Part shown: one piece after another, positions 43,789 through 52,692 of the stretch
Numbering within the stretch: the stretch's first letter is position 1
Layout: each line of letters opens with the position of its first letter
Assembly (NCBI GenBank): GCA_964406575.1
Contig: CAYOSH010000009.1
Span: forward strand, 57,179 to 121,178
Direction: 5' to 3'
Origin: WTAW01 sp964406575
Lineage (GTDB): Bacteria > Acidobacteriota > Aminicenantia > Aminicenantales > Aminicenantaceae
Length of the DNA: 64,000 nucleotides
Notes under the pieces: model-generated
The model's database searches: none
What the model was told of the DNA's origin: nothing
Seen by the model: the letters and a program-made list of their open reading frames with translations, nothing else
Made by a program: the position numbers and the translations under genes

Positions 43789-44607
43789 TTAAGCGTAGCT
43801 GTGGAGTCCGGCCAGCAGGTAATTCACGCCAAAATAGGTAAAGAGAGCGGCCAGGAAACCGAATATGGCTATCAGCGCAGACCTGCGGCCTTTCCAACCC
43901 ATGACGATTCTCGTGTGCAAGTACAGAGCAAAAACGAACCAGGTGATCAAACTCCAGGTCTCTTTGGGATCCCAACTCCAGTAGGTTCCCCAAGCTTTAT
44001 AGGCCCAGACCATACCGAATACGAGCCCTCCCAGGGTAAAAAGCGGAAAACCGATGGCGATGGTTCTATAACTGATAGAATCGAGCCTTTCAGCTGTCAG
44101 CGATGATTTTTCGGCGACTCCCTTTTTCTCTTTAGAATCTGCGACCAGATACATAATGCTCGTGATCAATCCCACAGCGAAAAAGGCCTCACCGAGAAGA
44201 GTGATGGAAACATGAAGCCACAACCAATAGCTCTGGAGCGCGGGGACAAGTGGTGTGGCCTCTTTGGGCATGAGTGGCGAAGAGGCCAGAGCCATCAGAC
44301 CGATCACGATCAACATAAAATACGGGCCGGCCTTTTTTATTTTGAACTTTCCTTCGATAAGGACATAGGCGAATATCGCAGACCATGAGAGGAACGAGAG
44401 AGATTCATACATGTTTGTGAAGGGCGCATGCCCGCTCTCTATGGTTCTTAAGATCAGAGCGGCCGAATGGACGATAAGGCCCGCAAACGCAAATGTGTAT
44501 CCAGATTTAGCGAGGTTTTCTTTTTTTGAAAACAGAAAGGCAAAGTAAAAAAAGGCGGCAATGAAGTAAAGAATGAATGCTATAAGAAAGAGGGTGGATT
44601 CGTTCAT
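43789..44607 (-). CDS. ccsA: Cytochrome c synthase subunit CcsA/ResC
   Basis: 272-aa polytopic inner-membrane protein of System II cytochrome c maturation. The WWD heme-handling motif appears as WGTYWSWDPKETWSLITWFV, with flanking His residues (LHVSITLLGEAFF, LYLHTRIVMG) that ligate heme during delivery. Eight helices are visible. Its start overlaps the resB stop by 4 bp, so the two synthase halves are translationally coupled. Needed to attach the many c hemes encoded around it. Confidence 0.92.
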   Translation of the reverse strand: MNESTLFLIAFILYFIAAFFYFAFLFSKKENLAKSGYTFAFAGLIVHSAALILRTIESGHAPFTNMYESLSFLSWSAIFAYVLIEGKFKIKKAGPYFMLIVIGLMALASSPLMPKEATPLVPALQSYWLWLHVSITLLGEAFFAVGLITSIMYLVADSKEKKGVAEKSSLTAERLDSISYRTIAIGFPLFTLGGLVFGMVWAYKAWGTYWSWDPKETWSLITWFVFALYLHTRIVMGWKGRRSALIAIFGFLAALFTYFGVNYLLAGLHSYA

Positions 44608-45956
44608 TTCGATCTCCTTATGGACTCCATGATTTTGTCGAACTCCGATTGAAAATCCTCACGGCTTTTTGTGGCTAACCCACCTGCTACTACATCTGTT
44701 TTATTCTGGCTTTCTTCAAGGATCATCTTGATTTCTCGAGGAGGCCAGAAAAAGGCCACAAGTAGGCCGATCATGAGGAAAGTGCAGCCTGCCCATATGA
44801 AGTTGACTCCAGGATCTCTAGACAGTTGAATCCCTGAATACTGAGCGGCTTTGAGGTCTTTCAGTTCAAAGGAAAGATCTGTCTCAACATTTGAATGCAT
44901 GCGGTTAAAATCGGGGAATTTAGCGAAAATCCATCCGGAGAAGACTTTTTCCCTACCTTGCCACCCTTCGATAAAGGCCGCAGGATTGTTGGGCTCGAGT
45001 GATCGCGTCGCGATCTCATTGTTTTCTCCAATGATAAAGTCCGGGACAAAATTGAGGACAGCCACTTCAAGGTCTTCCCCGCTGAGCTTCACTTTTTCCC
45101 CAATTCCAAGTTCCATCTTTTCAAGAAAATCCGGGTTCTTTTTCTTTTTTGCCCAGATCTCCAGTGTGGGATTTTCCCAGTTCCACCCATAACCGCTTTG
45201 ATAGAACATAAATCCTTTATAGGAGAGGGGATGATTGACCTCGATGGTTCTAGACAAAATGTCCGTGCTGTTTTCTAAAACCGTGAGCGTGCTTTTCCAG
45301 TCTCGGACACTGCCGTTCGGATGATACTCCGTAACGAATTTATCCAGCCGGAGCTTAAAATCTGCCTGGGGGATATCGATCGTTTGCCCCTCGTTAATGT
45401 TCAAACTGGTTCGGAATCCGGCCATGCCGCTGATGATTCCACCGCAAATGATGATGAGCAGGCCGAGATGAACGATGTCCGAGCCAAAGAGTCCGAGGCT
45501 CTTTTTGCGGGCAAGAAGATAAGTCGTATTTTCATTGTGCTTCTCTTTGAGCCGGTAACGTTTGATTGAGAACACATGTTGAACATCGCCCCTTGTTTTT
45601 TCGAGATTCTGGTTCTTTTTAAAACTGGCCTTGATTTTTAGAGAAAGCAGACTTTTTTTCTCTCCAGCAATTTTTGGCTGAAAAGCCTTTTTCAATTTTG
45701 GAGAGAGACGGGTGAGCGTACAGATCACGATGTTCACGGCAAAGAGGAAAAGCAGAGAAATGAACCACCAGGATTGATAGAGTTTAGTGATTTCAAGCCT
45801 GATGAAAACATTGGCAATGTCTCCATATCGATCCGCATATTCCGCCGGACTTCGATGCTGGGGGATTAATGTCCCCAGAATGGAAGCTAGAGTGATAATG
45901 ATCAATAAGACTATGGCGAGTCTGACAGAACTGAAAATATTTAGAAATGATTTCAT
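44604..45956 (-). CDS. resB: Cytochrome c synthase subunit ResB/Ccs1
   Basis: 450-aa partner of CcsA. N-terminal helices (SSVRLAIVLLIIITLASILGTLIPQ and WWFISLLFLFAVNIVICTL), a third helix (DIVHLGLLIIICGGIISGMAG), a large periplasmic domain containing NINEGQTIDIPQADFKLRLD, and a last helix (FIWAGCTFLMIGLLVAFFW). These are the typical features of ResB, which chaperones apocytochrome and receives heme. Own promoter upstream (45987-46015). Confidence 0.92.
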   Translation of the reverse strand: MKSFLNIFSSVRLAIVLLIIITLASILGTLIPQHRSPAEYADRYGDIANVFIRLEITKLYQSWWFISLLFLFAVNIVICTLTRLSPKLKKAFQPKIAGEKKSLLSLKIKASFKKNQNLEKTRGDVQHVFSIKRYRLKEKHNENTTYLLARKKSLGLFGSDIVHLGLLIIICGGIISGMAGFRTSLNINEGQTIDIPQADFKLRLDKFVTEYHPNGSVRDWKSTLTVLENSTDILSRTIEVNHPLSYKGFMFYQSGYGWNWENPTLEIWAKKKKNPDFLEKMELGIGEKVKLSGEDLEVAVLNFVPDFIIGENNEIATRSLEPNNPAAFIEGWQGREKVFSGWIFAKFPDFNRMHSNVETDLSFELKDLKAAQYSGIQLSRDPGVNFIWAGCTFLMIGLLVAFFWPPREIKMILEESQNKTDVVAGGLATKSREDFQSEFDKIMESIRRSK

Positions 45957-46293
45957 TGGCGCCTGCTCATATAAGAATTAGTAGGTATAATATAGAATAA
46001 GTTGCGCTATGACAACAACAAACAGTATTTCATGACTTTCTTTGAAGCGGAACTGTTTTTATTCCAAATAACTGCCTATTATACCATATTTATGGAAATA
46101 GTAGGTTATTCTTCCTGCCAAGATTTGCATCTTTAAATCTGTGATGAAATGAATACTTCTTAGCGTCATGGATTGCCCCAATTGTGAAGTTGAGAAAGTC
46201 GTTTAAAAGTCTATCATTCATCGCGCTTTTGGGGATATTCCTCTCGCTAAGCAGTTCAATATGGTTCTGGATCTACCGGTCAACGACCAGGGA
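45957..46293. other. Gene-free stretch upstream of resB
   Basis: 337 bp holding the resB promoter and an imperfect dyad CCTATTATACCAT / ATGGAAATAGTAGG (46075-46105). A plus-strand frame from 46184 is antisense to the end of the HAO-like gene and is not supported. Confidence 0.5.
45987..46015 (-). promoter_or_regulatory. Sigma70 promoter of resB-ccsA
   Basis: Minus strand TTGTCA (46015-46010), 17 bp spacer, TATTAT (45992-45987), about 30 bp before ATG 45956. Confidence 0.6.
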
Positions 46294-47538
46294 TTATTGG
46301 TTGTCTCCATGTGCTGCACGTAGCTCTTTAGCCTTATCTTTGATCTCTAATAGAGAGCGCTGCATCTCGCTCCATCCATACCAGAGGGCATAATCCGGAT
46401 TGGCGTGGAAGGTCCCCTGGAAGGTTCTCATCCTGTGTTCGAGGAACATCACAAAGAGCTCCAGTTCAATTGGGGTGGGAGCGTCATGGAAGGTGAGAAG
46501 GTCAGGGAATGGATGGGCATAGCTTTCGGGTTTTTTCAAGATTCCATCGTTATAAAGTCCCGCAACGATCCGGATCGCTTCGGCCATCAACCGGTCGGCT
46601 TCCTTGATCATCTGATCGCCCTTCTCTAATTCGGCCTTGGCAAAATTGAGTGAGTGACAGTCGTTGCAGGTTTTCAGCATCTTGTCCCGTTCTTTCTGCC
46701 AGTCTTCCTGAGTCAAACGGGCAACATTGGCGGCTTTAACGACATCGAGGCGAGCGGTAGGATTCCCTTCGGGATCGAGAACGCCCAATCCCTGGAGGAT
46801 CGTGGCACGATCCGCAGTCCACTGCTTGTCTTCAGGCATGGGAAGCCGGACAGCCAGGAATCCCCAAGCTGTCATCACGGCATGATCGCCTTCCTGCATG
46901 TGACATGTCTGACATGTGGGTGCAGCAACTGTATCAGGGAGTGTATTATTCTGCTTGAGCATGTAGCGAACGCCGTGTTTTGAGCCGGAATACATTTCCC
47001 ACTGGGGATGGTCAAAGCCCATGTGGCAGGTCTGGCATGCCTGGGGTTGTCGTGCCTCTTGGACGGAAAATATGTGCCTGGTATGACAGGCATCACAAGA
47101 GGCGACACCAAATCCAGCTCCGGTCTTTTTCAATTCTTGAATTTCTTCTGTAGTTTTCAAGCCGACTTTGTGACAGGCTCCACAGCCCTTCATTCCCTCC
47201 ATCAACGCGATGGGCTGCCAGTGGGCTGTTGGCATGGCCTTCATGGCTGCCCACGCTGCGGCGTGTTTTCCTGCTTTGAACTGGGCGACCTTTTCGTCAT
47301 GGCAGTCCGCACATGTTTCGGGCGTCGGGATGCGGACTTTGTCCACATCATAGGGATCTGTATGCTGGTCTCCATGACATACAGAACAGTCCACATCATT
47401 CTGACTGTGTTTGCTCAGCTGCCAATCCGAAACGATGTCCGGTGTGACTTTTTTATGACAAGTTATACATTCCTGGGCAAACGCACCCGTATAAAACGTA
47501 AAAACGATCAGGACACTCAAAATGCCTTTGTGTTTCAA
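46294..47538 (-). CDS. HAO-like octaheme cytochrome c
   Basis: 414-aa secreted protein (signal ILSVLIVFTFYTGAFA) with eight CXXCH motifs: CITCH, CSVCH, CADCH, CGACH, CDACH, CQTCH, CQTCH, CNDCH. Seven are in the first half and the eighth is followed by a helical C-terminal domain (GDQMIKEADRLMAEAIRIVA; HANPDYALWYGWSEMQRSLL), the layout of the hydroxylamine oxidoreductase family. Members either oxidise hydroxylamine or hydrazine, or, lacking the crosslinking tyrosine, reduce nitrite or hydroxylamine. Which applies cannot be settled here. It lies between the conduit genes and resB, with its own promoter. Confidence 0.85.
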   Translation of the reverse strand: MKHKGILSVLIVFTFYTGAFAQECITCHKKVTPDIVSDWQLSKHSQNDVDCSVCHGDQHTDPYDVDKVRIPTPETCADCHDEKVAQFKAGKHAAAWAAMKAMPTAHWQPIALMEGMKGCGACHKVGLKTTEEIQELKKTGAGFGVASCDACHTRHIFSVQEARQPQACQTCHMGFDHPQWEMYSGSKHGVRYMLKQNNTLPDTVAAPTCQTCHMQEGDHAVMTAWGFLAVRLPMPEDKQWTADRATILQGLGVLDPEGNPTARLDVVKAANVARLTQEDWQKERDKMLKTCNDCHSLNFAKAELEKGDQMIKEADRLMAEAIRIVAGLYNDGILKKPESYAHPFPDLLTFHDAPTPIELELFVMFLEHRMRTFQGTFHANPDYALWYGWSEMQRSLLEIKDKAKELRAAHGDNQ

Positions 47539-47588
47539 TTTCCCTGCCTCCTCAGAAATTGAATATTTTAAACATCGGTTTGCTACAA

Positions 47589-47617
47589 ATTCTATAGAAG
47601 CAGTAAGCTCTTTTCAA
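47589..47617 (-). promoter_or_regulatory. Sigma70 promoter of the HAO-like gene
   Basis: Minus strand TTGAAA (47617-47612), 17 bp spacer, TAGAAT (47594-47589), about 50 bp before ATG 47538. Confidence 0.55.
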
Positions 47618-47717
47618 GAAAAAAATGAAAAACATAATCTCTCGTGATTCTCTATTATTTTATGAGCGGAAGATGCTTTTGAAGATGGTTTTAGATAGGA
47701 AAAAGGCTGAGACTATA

Positions 47718-47753
47718 AAAAAAAGGGCAGCATTTTCGGATGCTGCCCTTTTT
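47718..47753. terminator. Rho-independent terminator, usable in both directions
   Basis: Perfect stem GGGCAGCAT / ATGCTGCCC with loop TTTCGG, flanked by A-run and T-run. It lies just downstream of the decaheme gene (minus strand) and ends the conduit operon. Confidence 0.9.
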
Positions 47754-47779
47754 ATACTTCACTTATAGCGAAAGATCTG

Positions 47780-49915
47780 TCAGCGCCATTTGTAAGCGCT
47801 GATATCTCCTCCGATGTGTTCAATGGAATCCACGAGCAATTGAGCAATGTACTTGGAGTTGTGGATGTAACCGTGGGGTTCCTTCTTGCTGACCTGGAAG
47901 TTGTACGCAGCTCTCAACAGTTTGGCGTCGAAATAGTTATATGCATTCGGGAAAATGGCCTCTCCAGGATCGACTTGGCCGTTGCCGTTGGTATCGACAA
48001 AGAAGTACGGATATGCGCTAGAGTCGTAAACAAGGGCGGTTCCGATAACGGTTGCGGCATAGGTTTGGACCTGCGCATACAGGGCCTCTTCGAGACTTTT
48101 GATCTCGGATTCGATGGATTCGGTCCTATCTCCGTTTCCGTTGTAATCGGGTGTCGAAGCAGGCCGAATACCGCTGAACTTGAACTTGACGGGATCTGCA
48201 CCGGGATCCGGTTGAGACACATCCTGTCCATGGCAGTAGACGCAATCTTCAGGATTGGGCTTTTGCACGTTGTGGAGTTTGCCTGTATAGTCATAAACTT
48301 TATGCTCACTCTGCGTTCCCATATGGCACTCAATACAGGTGTCGAATTGGCCATTGTGATTGTGCCAGAGTTTCTGTCCCATATACTGTTTGCCGTTGAA
48401 CTCGTATCCACCGTGAACTTTATTACCGAACAGAACTGCAGCGGTTGGATAGTAGTGAACATTGATGAAGCCGTAAGGCCCTCCTGGTTTTGAGGCGATG
48501 TCTTCGTCGATCGACTTTTTCGATTCGCGTCCCTGATGACAATTCAGACAGAGGTTGCTGTTATCACCCATATCTGCAGTCGCACCGGAAGGGAATTCGA
48601 CTGCGCCAAATTCCCTAACATGGGGAGGCGATGTATGACAGGTCGTACAGAGCATTCCATTGGAAATCTCGGCTGCTACGTTTGTACCTAGTTCTAGCAG
48701 ATCTGCTAGGCCTACAGCACTGTGGCATTTAGCACAACTAGCCTCAACTTCTCCTTCTTCATCCCAGTGCCTGAAGGCTTCGCTTGAACCGTTGAAATGT
48801 CCTTCATCGGTCCTGTGCATCTTGCTGATATCCACGGGATTCTTGAGCTTTATATTCAGGTCTGCGATGGAATCGTAAAGGAGTTCGATGACGTATTTGC
48901 CGTTATGGGCAAAGGCATTAGGGTCTTTCTGTGCGACCTGGTAGTTGTAGGCAGCACGGAGAAGGCGTGCACTGAAGTAAGAGTATCCTTCCTCATCGGA
49001 GTCTGCGATGCCGTTGTCGTTTGCATCGAAGAAAAAATAGGGATAAGCCTGCGAATCATAGACAATGGGGTATCCCAGGACATTTCTCGCATATTTTCGC
49101 AACGCGGAATACAATCTGGGCTTGAACCCCTCGAGCTCGTAATACATACCCTCGGTCATATTTCCATTGCCGTTATAGTCCACAAATGAACCGTAAAAGC
49201 GGATGTTTTTGGGATTTCTGACACCGGTATGACAGGTTTGGCATGGTCCATCGATATCGACTTCTAAAGAATGTGGATTGTGACATGTGTGACAGGCGTT
49301 GTAACCGGTTATGTGGGAGAACCTGGCGTCATAGGTTTTTCCTTCATACTCATATCCTGCCTTCACAACCGTTCCGAACTGATCGGCAGCAGCCGCATAG
49401 TAATGGATATTTCTGAAGCCGAGATCCGAAGATGGTGTGTCGTCATCAGTGAGTTCGGCATCAGCGATGCTGCGATCTAAGCTAATTTTGGATTCTCTTC
49501 CCTGATGGCATTCCATACACAAAGCTTCGGGGCCAAGCCCTTCAACTGTTACTCCGGATGGGAATGTCACATCCGAATGGTCACGAACGATCCCGTTGTC
49601 CGGGTCTGAATGGCAGGCATCGCATTCAACAGTTGTCCCTAGAGGTTGAGTGCCAGCAGTTCCGGTTTCAATGAACGAAGCATATCCAGGAGTGCTGTGA
49701 CATTTGGCGCAACTGCTACTCACTTCACCGTCTTCATCCCAGTGCTTGAACGCTTCCGCTTCGGAGTCCGCATGGCCGGATGTGCTCCACAGTTTTTCTG
49801 CGTGTGACTTTTTAGATTGGACACCCACCTGGTCGTCGGACATAGCTGCGATCGAGATGAATGCAACCAGCAAGACCACCAACAGGATGCTTAGAATTTG
49901 CGGTTTCTTTGTCAT
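47780..49915 (-). CDS. Secreted duplicated decaheme cytochrome with EF-hand-like loops
   Basis: 711-aa protein with a signal peptide (ILSILLVVLLVAFISIAAM) but no lipobox Cys. Two tandem halves (about 45-390 and 395-711) share EAFKHWDEDGEVSSSCAKCH / EAFRHWDEEGEVEASCAKCH and each carries five CXXCH motifs (ten in all). Each half also has a perfect dockerin/EF-hand-like loop, DANDNGIADSDEE and DTNGNGQVDPGE, plus a weaker DYNGNG loop, suggesting Ca binding. The order decaheme MtrA-like, porin, then this protein suggests it is the extracellular terminal of the conduit, like MtrC/OmcB, though unrelated in sequence and not a lipoprotein. Attachment to the cell is unexplained. Confidence 0.83.
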   Translation of the reverse strand: MTKKPQILSILLVVLLVAFISIAAMSDDQVGVQSKKSHAEKLWSTSGHADSEAEAFKHWDEDGEVSSSCAKCHSTPGYASFIETGTAGTQPLGTTVECDACHSDPDNGIVRDHSDVTFPSGVTVEGLGPEALCMECHQGRESKISLDRSIADAELTDDDTPSSDLGFRNIHYYAAAADQFGTVVKAGYEYEGKTYDARFSHITGYNACHTCHNPHSLEVDIDGPCQTCHTGVRNPKNIRFYGSFVDYNGNGNMTEGMYYELEGFKPRLYSALRKYARNVLGYPIVYDSQAYPYFFFDANDNGIADSDEEGYSYFSARLLRAAYNYQVAQKDPNAFAHNGKYVIELLYDSIADLNIKLKNPVDISKMHRTDEGHFNGSSEAFRHWDEEGEVEASCAKCHSAVGLADLLELGTNVAAEISNGMLCTTCHTSPPHVREFGAVEFPSGATADMGDNSNLCLNCHQGRESKKSIDEDIASKPGGPYGFINVHYYPTAAVLFGNKVHGGYEFNGKQYMGQKLWHNHNGQFDTCIECHMGTQSEHKVYDYTGKLHNVQKPNPEDCVYCHGQDVSQPDPGADPVKFKFSGIRPASTPDYNGNGDRTESIESEIKSLEEALYAQVQTYAATVIGTALVYDSSAYPYFFVDTNGNGQVDPGEAIFPNAYNYFDAKLLRAAYNFQVSKKEPHGYIHNSKYIAQLLVDSIEHIGGDISAYKWR

Positions 49916-49926
49916 GGGTTCCTCCT

Positions 49927-51798
49927 CTATTTATCCCAACTGTAGCCAAATGATATCTCGAAGATATTGGCGTTATAGTCGTTGAAGCCTGATAGCGGCT
50001 CTTTATAATCCACAACCCGGTAGGCCAGCTCTACAGCCAATCCCATGAGGAATTTGTATTCGATATAGGCTTTGAACGTGTTGCGCTTGATCTCCCAGAA
50101 ACCGGAGTTTTTGTAGAAATTGGCATAGGCACCGAAACTCCACTGTTCATTCAAGTCCCAATCGAGGTAGAAATCCCAGAGTGTGGATTTACCTTCGTAC
50201 ATGATCTCCCAAAGAAACGCTCCTCCAGGTCCGCTCCAACCAGGAGAATATTCGACAGCACGGTCCCCTGAGTGTTTGACATCGATGAGCGCCAATCCGG
50301 CAAAAGCTTTGATCTTTTCAGTATGATATCCTGCCCGCAGGTTGAACTGGTTTTTTCTCGATTCCCAGAGCTCATCATAAAGATCGTTTTTGGATTTTTC
50401 TAAAGTCATGACTGCTGAGCCGTAGAACTCTTGGAGCCGTACTTTTGCGGTGGTCCTGAATCTGTTGAAACTCATCGGGCTGGCTATAGTGTAAGGATTG
50501 TCGTAGGAACCATGTTGATAGTCGAATGTCAGATCAAGGATCCGGGAAGGTGCCCACCGCAGGTTGCCGAAGAACCCATTTTTCGTTGTGTTGTCCTCGT
50601 AGTCAACAGTTTCTAAATCTTCACCTTCCAGCTTTCTTTTTTCATTTCGATATCCGAGAGTCAACCCAAGTTTTGATGAGAATTGATACTGGAATCCGGC
50701 TTCGATTCCAAGTGTGTTGAATTTGGGTTCAGTTGCCAATGTCGCGCCATCGATGGTCATGGAGCCTTCCTGTTTGAAGTTGTGGGAGCGGACAGCTCCG
50801 ATCACAGCCAGCTTGTCTGTCACAAGATATGTGAGGTCCAATTCGTAGAGTCCGATCTTGCGCTCGAATTTTCCTGTGCCGCTCATTCTGTAATCGAAAG
50901 GTTTTCCCAGGTAATTGACACCGTCTGCTTCTTCTGAGTAATCGAGGTCCATATCCAGATCGCTGATCTGGGCAATCCCTTTGATCAAGAGACCATCGAT
51001 CGGCCTGGCGTTGAGCTTGAATGTGTGGGTGAGCGATTTAAGATCATAGGGTTGATCCAAGTAAAAATAACTCATCGATGAAGGATACCCTGCACCCTCT
51101 CCACCACCGGCCGCTCCGGGAAGGAAATAACTGTTTGTATTTTTGTAATCACGGGATTTTAGCTCGTACACAAGAGAAAACTGCGAAAAGTGAACATCTA
51201 CACCTACGGCGATTTCATCGGAATTTTCTTCGACAGGTTTATCGAACTCGAATTCGATCCTGTTGATGTCAAGCGTTGTGACACTCATCCCTTTTTTAAA
51301 GAATCCGAAATATGAGGCGAAAACTTGGACATTCTTTGATGCTTCCAACGTGAACGATGCGCTGTCCATCGTTCTTTCGAAATCAAAGGTATGGTTGTCA
51401 TAGAGTTGACCGCCGAACTGGGTCTGGTCGGCATAGAAATAACTGGATCTTCTTCGTTCCCACTTGAATTTATAGCGTCCGTATTTCTGGACGGTGAGGT
51501 CGAACGACTGGAAGGGTTCGATGCCCAGATTGCGGACGTTGATATCCAGGCGGTCGAAAAATGCCTTGAGGGTATCTTCAGGTGTGTAACTGAGGTTGAA
51601 TGAGTGCAAATAGGCTCCTGATGTGAGATTGATGTCTTCTTTGTACTTGGTGTATGCACCGCTGGTGTCGACGAACCGGTAACCGAACTTGAGGTCTCCT
51701 TTGAACTTTTTCGTGCCGTCTTCTGCAGAGAGAGAAAATGTCATGGAGAATATGAACACAACTAATAAAACAGGCAATATAATTTTTGTTCTTTTCAT
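49927..51798 (-). CDS. Outer-membrane porin of an Mtr/Pio-type electron conduit
   Basis: 623-aa beta-barrel protein. Signal peptide (ILPVLLVVFIFSMTFSLSA), then many alternating amphipathic strands rich in aromatics (FKGDLKFGYRFVDTSGAY, KLGLTLGYRNEKRKL, AVELAYRVVDYKEP), ending in FEISFGYSWDK, a C-terminal strand close to the outer-membrane signature. No Cys-rich N-terminal motif was seen. Position between an MtrA/DmsE-like decaheme gene and an exported decaheme gene, with gaps of about 10 bp on each side, identifies it as the MtrB/PioB-type sheath. Confidence 0.82.
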   Translation of the reverse strand: MKRTKIILPVLLVVFIFSMTFSLSAEDGTKKFKGDLKFGYRFVDTSGAYTKYKEDINLTSGAYLHSFNLSYTPEDTLKAFFDRLDINVRNLGIEPFQSFDLTVQKYGRYKFKWERRRSSYFYADQTQFGGQLYDNHTFDFERTMDSASFTLEASKNVQVFASYFGFFKKGMSVTTLDINRIEFEFDKPVEENSDEIAVGVDVHFSQFSLVYELKSRDYKNTNSYFLPGAAGGGEGAGYPSSMSYFYLDQPYDLKSLTHTFKLNARPIDGLLIKGIAQISDLDMDLDYSEEADGVNYLGKPFDYRMSGTGKFERKIGLYELDLTYLVTDKLAVIGAVRSHNFKQEGSMTIDGATLATEPKFNTLGIEAGFQYQFSSKLGLTLGYRNEKRKLEGEDLETVDYEDNTTKNGFFGNLRWAPSRILDLTFDYQHGSYDNPYTIASPMSFNRFRTTAKVRLQEFYGSAVMTLEKSKNDLYDELWESRKNQFNLRAGYHTEKIKAFAGLALIDVKHSGDRAVEYSPGWSGPGGAFLWEIMYEGKSTLWDFYLDWDLNEQWSFGAYANFYKNSGFWEIKRNTFKAYIEYKFLMGLAVELAYRVVDYKEPLSGFNDYNANIFEISFGYSWDK

Positions 51799-51807
51799 TT
51801 TGCTCTC

Positions 51808-52665
51808 CTATTTCAGAAAGATCTTGCTCAGATTGGATCCGTGAATCGTGGCGTGACAGCTTGTGCAATTTGTGGAGTAAGGATCAAACCGAGAGTGCCA
51901 ATCTGGCGCTGCCCCGTGACAACTGAAGCAGAGATCCGCTGTGCTCTGGAATGTGAGCATGTGCCTGTTCGGGCTTCCATGGACATCATGGCAGGCGGAG
52001 CAACCCTCGATCCTCGATGCGTCGTGTTCATAAAGGTATGGTCCTTCTTTATCAGTGTGGCATTTGAAGCAGGCATCGTGCTTGAAGCCACCTAAGCGCT
52101 CTCGTGTGGCTGGAACGTGAGGATCGTGGCAGTCTGTGCAGTCCATGATCCCTTCCTGGAGTCTGTGGTGTTCGTTCAACTGGAATTCAGAGAAAACCTC
52201 CTCATGGCACACATAACAGGTTTTTGTCTTTCCAACCTTGAGGAGAGAAGGGTTTGTCTCTCCGGAGTGCATGACATGGCAAGATGTGCAGTCCATGGAC
52301 GCTTTTCCATGGGGGCTTGCAAAGTATGCGGAATTGGATTTTGTGTGACATGTCAAGCATTTGTCAGATTTTGCGTTCGGAATATCTGTGGATTTAAAAG
52401 CAAAGATGTTTGCTCCCCCTCCTTCTTCGATGTGCGTCTCGGCATCACCATGGCAGGCTATGCAGCTTTTGTTCACGGCATGAGGCTTCGACATGAATGC
52501 TTTAGCCAAGTCTTCATGACAATCGGCGCAAGTATCGATATCCGCTTCTTGAATTACAGGTTTGGCCGCGGATAGATATCCTGCAACGACCAGCGCTAAG
52601 CCGATGAGCACGATCATCTGGAGGGAAGGCCATGTTTTCTGTTTTGTGTCTCTTGTGTGCAACAT
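51808..52665 (-). CDS. Periplasmic decaheme cytochrome, MtrA/DmsE-like
   Basis: 285-aa protein with an N-terminal helix (MIVLIGLALVVAGYLSAA) and ten CXXCH motifs (CADCH, CIACH, CLTCH, CTSCH, CYVCH, CTDCH, CFKCH, CSACH, CFSCH, CTSCH). Repeating units such as CTSCHVMHSG, CTDCHDPHVPA and CSACHDVHG are the DmsE/MtrA pattern (a distal His follows each CXXCH). MtrA inserts in the porin and carries electrons through the outer membrane. 27 bp after the atypical receiver gene and 9 bp before the porin: one operon under the sigma54 promoter at 53085. Confidence 0.87.
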   Translation of the reverse strand: MLHTRDTKQKTWPSLQMIVLIGLALVVAGYLSAAKPVIQEADIDTCADCHEDLAKAFMSKPHAVNKSCIACHGDAETHIEEGGGANIFAFKSTDIPNAKSDKCLTCHTKSNSAYFASPHGKASMDCTSCHVMHSGETNPSLLKVGKTKTCYVCHEEVFSEFQLNEHHRLQEGIMDCTDCHDPHVPATRERLGGFKHDACFKCHTDKEGPYLYEHDASRIEGCSACHDVHGSPNRHMLTFQSTADLCFSCHGAAPDWHSRFDPYSTNCTSCHATIHGSNLSKIFLK

Positions 52666-52692
52666 AGACCTCCTATCAGTCGATTTTTCCCT

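Noticed and set aside
46184..46393. Plus-strand ORF with a hydrophobic start (SFIALLGIFLSLSSSIWFW)
   Set aside because: It runs antisense into the 3' end of the HAO-like gene, has no Shine-Dalgarno and no recognisable family.
47780..49915. Reading the outer decaheme protein as an OmcB/MtrC lipoprotein
   Set aside because: No Cys follows the signal peptide, and the repeat structure differs from MtrC/OmcB.
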